Shown piece by piece: positions 23,569 to 30,413 of a stretch of 30,975 bases of DNA; within the stretch, counting starts at the first letter, position 1, and each line of letters opens with the position of its first letter. A model generated the notes under the pieces. It was not told the origin of the DNA. It searched no databases and worked only from the letters and a program-made list of their open reading frames with translations. Location: the NCBI GenBank assembly GCA_964358485.1, contig CAYHPY010000040.1, positions 1-30,975 on the forward strand, in the 5' to 3' direction. A program made the position numbers and the translations under genes. The DNA comes from CAYHPY01 sp964358485. Lineage in GTDB: Bacteria > Elusimicrobiota > Elusimicrobia > UBA1565 > UBA9628.

Positions 23569-25004
23569 CGGTCGGAGTCCGGACGGACTTCCGCGATTTT
23601 GTCGAAGAAGCCATCTTCGTGACGGAATTGGAACTCCTCCTCGGACATCGACTCCAGGAGCCGGAGGTTGTTCCGGGCGGTCTCGTAGTCCGGGTCGAGC
23701 TTCAGGGACGCCCGCAGGATCCCGATGGCCTCCTCGCGGCGGCCCAGCCGGACCGCGGCCAGGGCCATTTGCCCCAGGGCGCGCTTCTCTTGAGGATGGC
23801 CCCTGAGCAGGCGGCAAGCCCGCTCCAGAGCCGCCATCCCCTCCTCGGTCTTTCCGTCGGCCAGCAGGATAGCCCCCTCCTGGGCCGACTTGATGCCGTC
23901 TTCCTCCTGCGAGAGGTTTGTGGGCGGCAGGAAGGAGAAGTCCACTTCTTGGATCGGATTTCCCAGGCTCCGGCGCTCCTCGCTGATCGCCTCCCGGGCT
24001 GTCTTGCCGCCCAACTCCGACTGGGGAAGGTCGAGCCAAGCCCTGACCCGCTCCCGCGACCACCGCCGGAACTCCTCGGGCGCCAAGCCGAATTTCGCCG
24101 TGGCTTCGGCGCCGATCTCGTCCCGGAGACGGTCCAGGATGCCCCGCTCCACCGGCCCGGCCGCGGGTGGGCGGGCGGGCAGGGAAAGGTTCCAGAGCGC
24201 GGTCAACAACTCCAGGGCTTCCTTGGCGCCCTGGACGGAATCGGCTCTTTCCAAAACCCTCTTGTCGAGGGGATTGACGATGCCCCCTCGCGCGATGGTT
24301 GCGCGCATGCCCGCCTCCACGCTTTCGACCGTCAGGTCCTCTGCCCCCCACCGTTGCAGGAGCATCGCCAGCCGCGCCCGGACCCGGTCGATCCCCTCGG
24401 TCTGCCAATCCGTCTTGGTTAGGAAGAGATCCAGGGCTTGGCGGTGGGTCAGCCCTTCCCCCGGGTCCTTGCGCCCGATCTCCTCCAGGCTCCGCTCCAG
24501 CCTGCCGCTATCGTCGGCCGGAAAAGTGGCCGCGGCGGAGAAAAGCAGCCAATGGTCCTCGAAGGCCACCACGCCGCCGATCAAGTAGTCCCCCGGTCGG
24601 GCCTGGGCCGAGGCCGTTTCTTCCAGAACCCGGTACTCCCGCCCCTCGGGCCGGGATTTGAGGATGAGAGAGGTCCCCGGTTCGGCGGCCTCGACCCGGA
24701 ACAAGCCGAAGCGCCGCTCCGTCAGGAAGCGCCGGTAGACCGCGAGCTCGGATTTTTTCAGCCGCAGGGGATTGAGCCGGAGGAAATACTCCAGCGGCGT
24801 GGCCTTGGCGCGGGTCATCGTCCGGGTCAGCAGGAACCAGTCGTGGAGCAGGGCTTTGACGCCGTCCAGGCGGGCGCCCTGGAGGTTCCGGGGGTGGCGG
24901 AGGAACTCGTCCATGGCGTCTTCTAGCTCCAGCTTGATCATGCCGTCGTTGAAGATCCAGCGCTGGAACCGGCTGAGCTGCTTTTGGCCTTTGGAGCGGG
25001 GCAT
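23565..25004 (-). CDS. Cytosolic protein of unknown function with C-terminal TPR-like repeats
   Basis: A 479-residue protein with no signal peptide. Residues ~1-175 form a mixed alpha/beta region (FQRWIFNDGMIKLELEDAMDEFLRH; PLEYFLRLNPLRLKKSELAVYRRFL; LIGGVVAFEDHWLLFSAAATF) that I do not recognise. The middle (~190-340) is helical and charged. Residues ~375-455 contain two TPR-like repeats (EGAILLADGKTEEGMAALERACRL; MALAAVRLGRREEAIGILRASLKLDPDYETARNN). The C-terminus is acidic and aromatic. Start ATG 25004 has TAAAAT six bases upstream, again a leaderless arrangement. It converges on the ABC permease with the CTAA overlap, so transcription of the two could interfere. A protein-binding or regulatory role is only a guess. 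Confidence 0.75.
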   Translation of the reverse strand: MPRSKGQKQLSRFQRWIFNDGMIKLELEDAMDEFLRHPRNLQGARLDGVKALLHDWFLLTRTMTRAKATPLEYFLRLNPLRLKKSELAVYRRFLTERRFGLFRVEAAEPGTSLILKSRPEGREYRVLEETASAQARPGDYLIGGVVAFEDHWLLFSAAATFPADDSGRLERSLEEIGRKDPGEGLTHRQALDLFLTKTDWQTEGIDRVRARLAMLLQRWGAEDLTVESVEAGMRATIARGGIVNPLDKRVLERADSVQGAKEALELLTALWNLSLPARPPAAGPVERGILDRLRDEIGAEATAKFGLAPEEFRRWSRERVRAWLDLPQSELGGKTAREAISEERRSLGNPIQEVDFSFLPPTNLSQEEDGIKSAQEGAILLADGKTEEGMAALERACRLLRGHPQEKRALGQMALAAVRLGRREEAIGILRASLKLDPDYETARNNLRLLESMSEEEFQFRHEDGFFDKIAEVRPDSDR

Positions 25005-25010
25005 GGGGAG

Positions 25011-25016
25011 ATTTTA
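25011..25016 (-). promoter_or_regulatory. -10 box (TAAAAT) 6 nt from ATG 25004
   Basis: TAAAAT on the minus strand followed by six bases (25010-25005) and ATG. It matches the spacing seen at 1287, 1347, 3671 and 6819. An alternative -10, TAGAAT, lies at 25042-25037 and would give a ~30 nt leader. Confidence 0.4.
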
Positions 25017-25078
25017 GCCGATCTTGCGGGCGCTTATTCTAGTGGGCTGGCCGGATTGGATGCGAACTCCGGCTTCCC

Positions 25079-25678
25079 CTACTTCACCAACATCGTAAAA
25101 GACCGCAGGAACGCCTCATAGGCTTGGCGGTTCTCCTTGAAAACCTCCGGAGGCGCGCGGAACTCAAGAACATAGAAGCCCTTGCGGGCCGGCACGACGA
25201 GGTACTCCTCCTCCACCGCGACCTGCTTTTCCGAGGTGTCGGAGACCCGCACGAAGTCGAAGGTCGAGCGCGTAAAGCGCGTCGCGGCGAGTCCTTTGTA
25301 GACGGCGGGAGAAGGAGGCGTCGCCTTCTCCCCGGGCAAATGGATGTCCCCATCCAACATTCCGACGGCCTTGATGAAGGCCTTCGGCGTGGAATGGGTT
25401 CCGTTGCCGGGAGCGTAATATACCGCGTCGATGCTCACGAGCCCGCCGCCGGGCGCCTTGGGACCGACGATGTTCACCCCGAAGGTTTTGGAAATCTTGG
25501 CGGAATAGTCGGGATCGTGGTGCGGCCACCAACCCTTGGGCGCGCGGCAGTCGAAGTATGGCGCCACGCCGCACTTGGGGGTTGCCGGCTCGGGCGGGGT
25601 GCCTCCCTCTCCGGCGAATGCCTCGGGCACGGAGAATATGCAGATAAGAACCGCATAGACGGCCGGGAGCCTCTTCAT
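25079..25678 (-). CDS. Exported protein, module copy A (paralogue of 27610-28209)
   Basis: A 199-residue exported protein of unknown function. MKRLPAVYAVLICIFSVPEAFAGEG is a signal peptide; the mature part begins with a Pro/Glu-rich stretch and CGVAPYFDCRAPKGWWPHHD, whose two Cys could form a disulfide. Segments KTFGVNIVGPKAPGG, VSIDAVYYAPGN, YKGLAATRFTR and EKQVAVEEEYLVVPARKGFYVLEF alternate strands and loops. Homology to the copy-B paralogue is about 75-80% by eye, nearly identical at the start and end. It is the last gene of a two-gene minus operon. GTG 25699 in frame would add TLRGNA and form GTGA with the upstream stop; ATG 25678 equals the paralogue's start and is preferred. The extra residues derive from a deletion scar. 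Confidence 0.85.
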   Translation of the reverse strand: MKRLPAVYAVLICIFSVPEAFAGEGGTPPEPATPKCGVAPYFDCRAPKGWWPHHDPDYSAKISKTFGVNIVGPKAPGGGLVSIDAVYYAPGNGTHSTPKAFIKAVGMLDGDIHLPGEKATPPSPAVYKGLAATRFTRSTFDFVRVSDTSEKQVAVEEEYLVVPARKGFYVLEFRAPPEVFKENRQAYEAFLRSFTMLVK

Positions 25679-25699
25679 GGCGTTGCCTCGGAGGGTCAC
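25679..25699 (-). other. Deletion scar of the metallopeptidase gene in copy A
   Basis: Read on the minus strand, the 17 bases between TGA (25698-25696) and ATG 25678 are CCCTCCGAGGCAACGCC. The left part continues like the start of the copy-B peptidase gene (tgaGCCTCCG), while CTCCGAGGCxxCGCCATG matches the last codons of that gene (CTCTCCGAGGCGGCGCCATG; codons L-S-E-A-A-P). The switch occurs inside a shared CTCCG. This is what a deletion between two short repeats at the two ends of the peptidase gene would leave. Confidence 0.6.
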
Positions 25700-26271
25700 G
25701 GCTTGCCCGCGGGCTTGTCCTTGCCCGGGGAGGGAGGCTTGCGGCCGATGCCTTTGAGCCAGAAGTCCAATTCGCGTTGGAAGAGGGCGCGGGTTTCGGG
25801 GGAGGTGATGTCGAGGTACTTGAAGGGGGCTAGAGACGGTCCTGGGATTAATCTTCCCTTTTCGTCAAGGGGACCAATTGCGAAGCCTGCTTCCAGTAAA
25901 GCGCCGGCAGTGCTTGCAAGGAGGTAGAATTGTTGCGCCGTTCGGGCCTCCCTGTCCTTTTGCGTGACAAGAAACTCAACATGGGTGGCCTTCGGGGTTT
26001 CCGTTGACCGTTCCAGGAGGACGGAAAAACTCCTACGGTGCCCATCTTCGGAGACTTTCGGTTTTGCCCACTCTTCTTTGATCGGAGAATTCTTCTGTAT
26101 CCGTGGGAACCTTGTAATTCCCACGAATTTCCCCGTCTCCCCCAGCGCCAGCAACTTTTGGATGGCGGAACTCAAAGTAATCGGGGCACTGGATTTTGAT
26201 ACGCTCGGCTCTGCCCCGTTGACAAAGCGAGGTAGGAGCAGCATACTTAAGGGAACCCAAAGAGGCCTCAT
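25696..26271 (-). CDS. Exported protein, module copy A (paralogue of 29828-30412)
   Basis: A 191-residue exported protein of unknown function. MRPLWVPLSMLLLPRFVNGAEPS is a signal peptide. Shared with its copy-B paralogue are SAIQ(K/R)LLA, KF.GITRFPRIQKNSP, EDGHRRxFSV, LDEKGR.IPGPSL, the DIT(S/T)PETR.LFQRE motif and the C-terminal LDFWLKG(I/V)GRKPPS. The tail is Lys/Pro/Gly-rich and low complexity. Identity to copy B is roughly two thirds by eye. ATG 26271 lies one base from the TTG of the divergent TPR gene (26273). It is first in the operon with the small exported protein after a 17 nt gap. GC is near 50% in much of the gene, lower than the rest of the window. No family is recognised. Confidence 0.8.
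   Translation of the reverse strand: MRPLWVPLSMLLLPRFVNGAEPSVSKSSAPITLSSAIQKLLALGETGKFVGITRFPRIQKNSPIKEEWAKPKVSEDGHRRSFSVLLERSTETPKATHVEFLVTQKDREARTAQQFYLLASTAGALLEAGFAIGPLDEKGRLIPGPSLAPFKYLDITSPETRALFQRELDFWLKGIGRKPPSPGKDKPAGKP
26219..26247 (+). promoter_or_regulatory. Promoter TTGACA-N17-CATACT of TPR gene, copy A (inside the minus-strand gene)
   Basis: Perfect -35 TTGACA (26219-26224), 17 nt spacer, -10 CATACT (26242-26247), with initiation near 26254. It lies within codons 9-18 of the minus-strand gene. The same promoter, with the same 17 nt spacing, exists in copy B at 30360-30388. Confidence 0.75.
26259..26265 (+). promoter_or_regulatory. Ribosome binding site AAAGAGG for TTG 26273
   Basis: AAAGAGG with seven bases before TTG 26273. 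It is also present in copy B (30400-30406) with the same distance to TTG 30414, and it decides the start. Confidence 0.65.
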
Positions 26272-26272
26272 T

Positions 26273-27556
26273 TTGAAATCCAAGTCTACAATTTTCACGT
26301 TCATGGCTGCCTTGGTCCTGGTATTGGCCACTCCGCTTTTTCCGGCTAATTTATCACCGGATACAACAGATGATGAAGAAGCTGCGGGAGATGTCAGGGC
26401 AGGGGATTCTCAAATCGACGACGCCTTGGCCGGCGTAGAAAAAATCAATGCTCCCACCCCTACACCTCCAACCCCCGCCGAGCAAAAGAAAAAAGAAGAG
26501 GAGCTTGCCAATCGCGACAAGCAAGTCGAAAAGCGCCTCAAGGAAAAACCCAACAGCCCCCAGACCGCCGCCTCCGCCGGAAACTATTTCCAGGCCCGCG
26601 GCCAAACCGATAAAGCCATCGAGCAGGCCGAGCGCGGACTCAAGCTGGCCCGTCCCGGCGGGGACCCGAAATTGACCGCGCGTTTGCTCTTGTCGCGGGG
26701 CTTGGCGCGCTATTTAAAGCGGGATTACGAGTCCGCCCACGCCGACGCCAAGCTCGCCCTGGAGAAAGACCCCAAGAACTGGGCGGCCTACGAGCTCTAC
26801 ATGTACTCCCTGGACAAATGGCCCAAGGGCAAGCGCTCCCCGGCGATAGCCGCGGCGGGCAAGGCGGAGGGCCTGAAGGCCAAGGAAGAAGGGGCCCAGG
26901 ACGCCAAACTGCGCCCCAACAGCGGCATGACGGCGCGAACGGATACCGTGCTGCTGGCCGGCGGCGGGGTGGCGCCCACCACCGAGGATGCTGCCGTGGA
27001 CCGGGAGCGGGCCCAGCGCCTCTTGGCCCTGCAGACTCCGGGCCTGGCGCGCACACCCGAGGAATGGCAGGCGCGGCAAGACGCGGCGCCGTCGGCGGCT
27101 TATGAGCTTTTGATGCAGTCGATGCGGGCGCGAAAAGCGGGGGATTTTATCGCGGCGCGCAATCTGGCCGAGGTGGCGGCGCGGGCGGACCCTGCTGATC
27201 CGATGGTCTACGCCAACCGGGCCTTAATTTTAAGCCAGATGGGAGACGCCCCCGGCGCGGTGGCGGATTTGTCCAGGGTGATCGCGCGCGGCTGGAAGTG
27301 GGGGCTGGCTTTTCGGATGCGGGCCGACGCGTTGTTTAAGGCCAAGAAGTGGCGGGCGGCCATGACCGACGCTGAGTTGGCGGCCAAGCTGGATCCCGCT
27401 GACGCCGATGCTTGGTTCATCCTGGGGATGGCGCGGAGCATGTTGGGCGGGGATTCGGCCCAGGCTTTGGCGGAACTCGACCGCGCGGCGGCGCTTAAGC
27501 CTGCTCTTGCCGGGTTTCGGGACATGGCGCGGGAACGGTTGAAAGGACGGCCGTAA
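26273..27556 (+). CDS. Exported TPR protein with TTG start, module copy A
   Basis: A 427-residue exported protein. From TTG 26273 it reads MKSKSTIFTFMAALVLVLATPLFPA, a good signal peptide with basic n-region; ATG 26303 would lose the charges. An acidic linker (DDEEAAGD) and a Pro/Thr segment (PTPTPPTP) precede a Lys/Glu-rich helix (EQKKKEEELANRDKQVEKRL). TPR-like repeats fall at ~75-180 (GNYFQARGQTDKAIEQAERG; RGLARYLKRDYESAHADAKLAL) and ~275-420 (MRARKAGDFIAARNLAEVAA; RALILSQMGDAPGAVADLSR; RADALFKAKKWRAAMTDAEL; LGMARSMLGGDSAQALAELD), joined by a looser ~90-residue linker. TPRs suggest it binds the neighbouring exported proteins. The region after the signal peptide is nearly identical in copy B, which retains the TTG start and lacks any ATG there. 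Confidence 0.85.
   Translation: MKSKSTIFTFMAALVLVLATPLFPANLSPDTTDDEEAAGDVRAGDSQIDDALAGVEKINAPTPTPPTPAEQKKKEEELANRDKQVEKRLKEKPNSPQTAASAGNYFQARGQTDKAIEQAERGLKLARPGGDPKLTARLLLSRGLARYLKRDYESAHADAKLALEKDPKNWAAYELYMYSLDKWPKGKRSPAIAAAGKAEGLKAKEEGAQDAKLRPNSGMTARTDTVLLAGGGVAPTTEDAAVDRERAQRLLALQTPGLARTPEEWQARQDAAPSAAYELLMQSMRARKAGDFIAARNLAEVAARADPADPMVYANRALILSQMGDAPGAVADLSRVIARGWKWGLAFRMRADALFKAKKWRAAMTDAELAAKLDPADADAWFILGMARSMLGGDSAQALAELDRAAALKPALAGFRDMARERLKGRP
26283..26288 (-). promoter_or_regulatory. Possible -10 (TAGACT) of minus-strand gene, copy A
   Basis: TAGACT on the minus strand, 11 nt before ATG 26271, inside the TPR signal-peptide codons. Copy B has TAAACT (30429-30424) with the same spacing. 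No -35 is visible; tentative. Confidence 0.3.
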
Positions 27557-27561
27557 CGGCC
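27549..27561. terminator. Short hairpin at the stop of TPR copy A
   Basis: GGCCG (27549-27553) and CGGCC (27557-27561) flank the TAA stop as loop. It lies at the junction of the two module copies, between convergent genes. Only five base pairs and no T-run, so weak. Confidence 0.2.
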
Positions 27562-27609
27562 TTCCCGACGGACCAGGCCCGCCAGGGTCGCCATGGCCGC
27601 TCCGGCCCG

Positions 27610-28209
27610 CTACTTCACCAGCATGGTGAAGGACCGCAGGAAGACCTCGTAGGCTCCGTGGTTCTCCTTGAACACCTCCAGCGGCGCGCGGTACTTGAGC
27701 ACGTAGAAGCCCTTGTGGGCCGGGACGACGAGGCACTCCTCCTCCACCGCGACCTGCTTTTCCGAGGTGTCGGAGACCCGCACGAAGTCAAAATTCGAGC
27801 GCGTGAAGCGCGTGGCGGCGAGCCCCTTGTAGACGGCGGGCTCGGGCGCGCTCGCCTTCGTCCCCGGCAGGCCGATCCGGCCGTCAAGCCGGGCGCCGAT
27901 TCGAATGAAGCCCTTTGCCGATGAATGCGTGCTGTTTCCAGGAGCGTAATAAACCGCGTCGATGCTCACGAGCCCGCCGCCGGGCGCCTTGGGGCCGACT
28001 ATGTTCACCCCGAAGGTCTTGGAAATCTTGGCGGAATATTCGGGATCGTGGTGCGGCCACCAACCCTTGGGCGCGCGGCAGTCGAAATATGGCGCCACGC
28101 CGCACTTGGGGGCCGCCGGCTCGGGCGGGGCGCCTCCCTCTCCGGCGAATGCCGCGGGCGCGGAGAAGATGCAGATAATAACCGCATGGAGGGCAGGAAG
28201 AATCTTCAT
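27610..28209 (-). CDS. Exported protein, module copy B (paralogue of 25079-25678)
   Basis: A 199-residue exported protein of unknown function. MKILPALHAVIICIFSAPAAFAGEG is the signal peptide. The mature region keeps CGVAPYFDCRAPKGWWPHHD, KTFGVNIVGPKAPGG, VSIDAVYYAPGN, VYKGLAATRFTRS, VRVSDTSEKQVAVEEE and the C-terminal AYEVFLRSFTMLVK of its copy-A paralogue. The main differences lie in the middle (SSAKGFIRIGARLDGRIGLPGTK against STPKAFIKAVGMLDGDIHLPGEK), a region likely to be surface-exposed or partner-specific. ATG 28209 overlaps the peptidase stop as ATGA (28209-28206), so it is the coupled last gene of a three-gene operon. Longer frames to 28257 would overlap the peptidase gene and are not needed. 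Confidence 0.85.
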   Translation of the reverse strand: MKILPALHAVIICIFSAPAAFAGEGGAPPEPAAPKCGVAPYFDCRAPKGWWPHHDPEYSAKISKTFGVNIVGPKAPGGGLVSIDAVYYAPGNSTHSSAKGFIRIGARLDGRIGLPGTKASAPEPAVYKGLAATRFTRSNFDFVRVSDTSEKQVAVEEECLVVPAHKGFYVLKYRAPLEVFKENHGAYEVFLRSFTMLVK

Positions 28210-29831
28210 GGCGCCGCCTCGGAGAGCCCGAGCTTTTTTCGGAGAAAATCGAACCATTCCTCGTCCTTCTGGTATTTTTCCATGAGAACTCCGTATTTTT
28301 CCAGTTTCCGGCCCATCGATTCGGCCAGGTTTCTATTGCGGACGGCGTTCCAGGGCTCCCCCGCGACAAGCGCGTAGTCCTTGCGCATGCGCTCGTTTCC
28401 GAAGACCATGGACGCCACCCGATCCTGCGGGAATTTGCTGCCGTAACCGGCGTCCAAGTATACCTGTCTTCGGTCTACGCGCAGGCCGCGGACCCCTTCC
28501 CACAAATAAGCTTCATGAAGCCGGACATCAAGGAGGCTGAGCTCTCCTTGGTAGGGAGTTCCACGCTTGGCGAGCTTCTCTTCCACGAACAGCGCTCCGC
28601 TCGCCGCCGCCCCGACCTCCTCTTCCAGCGTCGTCATATCCGCGGGGACGGCGTGGCGCCGGAAGAACGCCGCCTGGGTCTGGTGCGTCGCCTCATGCAC
28701 GAAGACCGGCCCCAAAGTCCGGGTCAGGGCGGCCAGCGCGGTCTTGTCCGCGGCAAGGCGTTCCGCGCTCATGACCCGCCCAGAGAGCCAGGACTCCAGA
28801 TATCCCAGGCTGAAATGGATCGTCTCTCCGTCCCACAGAGCCATGTGTTTGGGATCGTCGAACCTCTGGAAGGCCAAAGAAAGCTTGTTGAGCGTCTTGC
28901 CGCCGTCCATTTCCGGGGGGCGCTCGTAAAATTCCAGAAGCCGGGAGCCGATTATGGTATCACGCAACTCCTCGAAAAGAGGACCCCTCAGGGCCGCGGC
29001 GATGGCGCTCGCCTGAGGGGCGGAAACGCTTTCAGGAGGCGGCGCGACCGCTCCGGGCGCCGCCGGGGCTTGCCCGGCAGCAGGAGCGTCTCCTTGCGCG
29101 GAGGCCCCCCGCAGACGGTTCAGACAGCCCTTGAGTTGCGCCAGCAGTTCCTCCGGCAGCTCACTTTCGAAAACCTTCGCCAAGCGCGCCGACTCCTCGG
29201 GCCCGGCTCCCGTCAACTCCCCGGTTCCGCAGGCCTCGCGCATCCATTCCCGGTATTCGGCGGTCCGGTCGCCGAGGTCCAGTTTGAGCCACTCGGGCCG
29301 CGGACGCCTTTCCCGGAAGCCGGCCTCAAGACCTTCCCAAAGGAGAACGGCCCGCTCCATGGTTTCCAGCCGTCCAGGGGACAACTTGCCCGCCCGGGCC
29401 AAGCGCAGCGCCCAGTCGTGGACCTTCTCCGGCTCGGGTCCCAGGCCCATCGCGCACAGCGGGGAGTCGTCGCATTGCAGGAGACGCCGCAAGGATTTGC
29501 GCACTTCATGGCTGGAAACGGATTCGCCTCCGGCAATGGCGCCGAGGTCGGCCAGGGCCGCCGTCCGGGAAAGCAACTCCCCGGCCGCCATGGCGTCCGT
29601 GCGGCCCAACGCCTTCAAGACCCGCCCGCCGCCTTCTTTGAAATATTCCGCGCAGGAGGCCGCCGGCTCCGGGAGGAGCGCCTTGAGGGCAAGGTTGTCG
29701 CGGCAGGCTTGGACGCGGGCGGCGTCGGCGGGGGAAAGGCCCTCCGGGACGGGCTGGGCGAGGACGGCGGCTGAGGCGAACGCGGCGGCGGCGAGGAGGA
29801 CGCGGACCAATGTAGGGCGGCGGAGGCTCAT
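28206..29831 (-). CDS. Exported HExxH zinc metallopeptidase-like protein, only in module copy B
   Basis: A 541-residue exported protein with signal peptide MSLRRPTLVRVLLAAAAFASAAVLAQ. Residues ~30-240 are helical with several Cys (ACRDN, SCAEYF, QCDDSPLCAMG, EACGTG, KGCLNRL); an Ala/Pro/Gly-rich linker lies at ~243-272. The C-terminal domain (~280-530) has HEATH at 379-383 (FVHEATHQTQ), an HExxH zinc site, and a Glu-rich segment EEE at 403-405, where a gluzincin-type third ligand would sit. No family was named with certainty. ATG 29831 overlaps the upstream stop as ATGA, and its own TGA overlaps the next ATG. The longer frame to 29993 is overlap with the upstream gene. It may process the neighbouring exported proteins; inference. 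Confidence 0.82.
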   Translation of the reverse strand: MSLRRPTLVRVLLAAAAFASAAVLAQPVPEGLSPADAARVQACRDNLALKALLPEPAASCAEYFKEGGGRVLKALGRTDAMAAGELLSRTAALADLGAIAGGESVSSHEVRKSLRRLLQCDDSPLCAMGLGPEPEKVHDWALRLARAGKLSPGRLETMERAVLLWEGLEAGFRERRPRPEWLKLDLGDRTAEYREWMREACGTGELTGAGPEESARLAKVFESELPEELLAQLKGCLNRLRGASAQGDAPAAGQAPAAPGAVAPPPESVSAPQASAIAAALRGPLFEELRDTIIGSRLLEFYERPPEMDGGKTLNKLSLAFQRFDDPKHMALWDGETIHFSLGYLESWLSGRVMSAERLAADKTALAALTRTLGPVFVHEATHQTQAAFFRRHAVPADMTTLEEEVGAAASGALFVEEKLAKRGTPYQGELSLLDVRLHEAYLWEGVRGLRVDRRQVYLDAGYGSKFPQDRVASMVFGNERMRKDYALVAGEPWNAVRNRNLAESMGRKLEKYGVLMEKYQKDEEWFDFLRKKLGLSEAAP

Positions 29832-30412
29832 GGTTTGCCCGCGGGCTCCGAGGGTTTTTCCTTGCCAAGAGAGGGGGGCTTGCGGCCGACTCCTTTGAGC
29901 CAGAAGTCCATTTCCCGCTGGAAGAGTGAGCGGGTTTCGGGGGTAGTGATGTCGTAGTACTGGAATGGGATCAGCGATGGTCCCGGGATCCATCTTCCTT
30001 TTTCATCCAGAGGAGCGAAAGAGAAACCTGCATCAAGCAGCGCGCCGGTTGTGCTTATAAGAATGTAGGTTTGTTGTTCCCTTTTTGCGGGCCGGTCCTT
30101 TTGGGCGACAAAAAACTCAACATAGGTGGCTTTAGGGCTTTCCGTTGATCCCGCAAGGATCACCGAGAAACCCCTGCGGTGGCCATCCGCGGAGGCTTTG
30201 GAGAATACCCACTCATCCTTAACTGGCGAATTCTTCTGAATTCTTGGAAATCTTGTAATCCCGGCGAATTTCCAATCCTCTCCCTGAGCGAGCAGCCGTT
30301 GGATGGCGGATTCCATGGTGGCGGGGGCGCTTGATTTTCGGGCGCTCGGTTCGCCCCCGTTGACAAATTGGGGTATGAGCAGCATACTTAAGGGAAACCA
30401 AAGAGGCGTCAT
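29828..30412 (-). CDS. Exported protein, module copy B (paralogue of 25696-26271)
   Basis: A 194-residue exported protein of unknown function. MTPLWFPLSMLLIPQFVNGGEPS is the signal peptide. Shared with copy A are the KF.GITRFPRIQKNSP, ADGHRRGFSV, LDEKGRWIPGPSL, DITTPETRSLFQRE and LDFWLKGVGRKPPS-type blocks (here MDFWLKG); the tail is Lys/Glu/Pro-rich. ATG 30412 lies one base from the TTG 30414 of the divergent TPR gene, exactly as in copy A. Longer frames to 30697 or 30920 run through the antisense of the TPR gene and are rejected because the paralogue starts at the same ATG. It leads the three-gene operon with the peptidase and small exported protein; its stop overlaps the peptidase start (ATGA). 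Confidence 0.8.
   Translation of the reverse strand: MTPLWFPLSMLLIPQFVNGGEPSARKSSAPATMESAIQRLLAQGEDWKFAGITRFPRIQKNSPVKDEWVFSKASADGHRRGFSVILAGSTESPKATYVEFFVAQKDRPAKREQQTYILISTTGALLDAGFSFAPLDEKGRWIPGPSLIPFQYYDITTPETRSLFQREMDFWLKGVGRKPPSLGKEKPSEPAGKP
30360..30388 (+). promoter_or_regulatory. Promoter TTGACA-N17-CATACT of TPR gene, copy B
   Basis: TTGACA (30360-30365), 17 nt, CATACT (30383-30388), identical in both hexamers and spacing to copy A, inside the 5' codons of the minus-strand gene. AAAGAGG (30400-30406) follows before TTG 30414. Confidence 0.75.
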
Positions 30413-30413
30413 T

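Larger units (their letters stand above)
25079..27556. repeat. Module copy A of a tandem (direct) segmental duplication
   Basis: Holds the small exported protein (-), the ~190-residue exported protein (-) and the divergent TPR gene (+). Each has a homologue in the same order and orientation in copy B (27610 onward). Copy A lacks the metallopeptidase but keeps a scar of it. Similarity is highest in the TPR body and the ends of the small exported protein and lowest in signal peptides and the ~190-residue protein. Confidence 0.85.

Noticed and set aside
22411..24408. 665-codon minus-strand frame antisense to the ABC permease and running into the convergent gene
   Set aside because: Low-complexity Gln/Gly/Arg composition; overlaps two well-supported genes, so it is a high-GC shadow.
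25964..26272. Upstream extension of the TPR copy-A frame
   Set aside because: It would be antisense to the 25696-26271 gene and put the TTGACA/CATACT promoter inside the coding region; copy B lacks the same extension.
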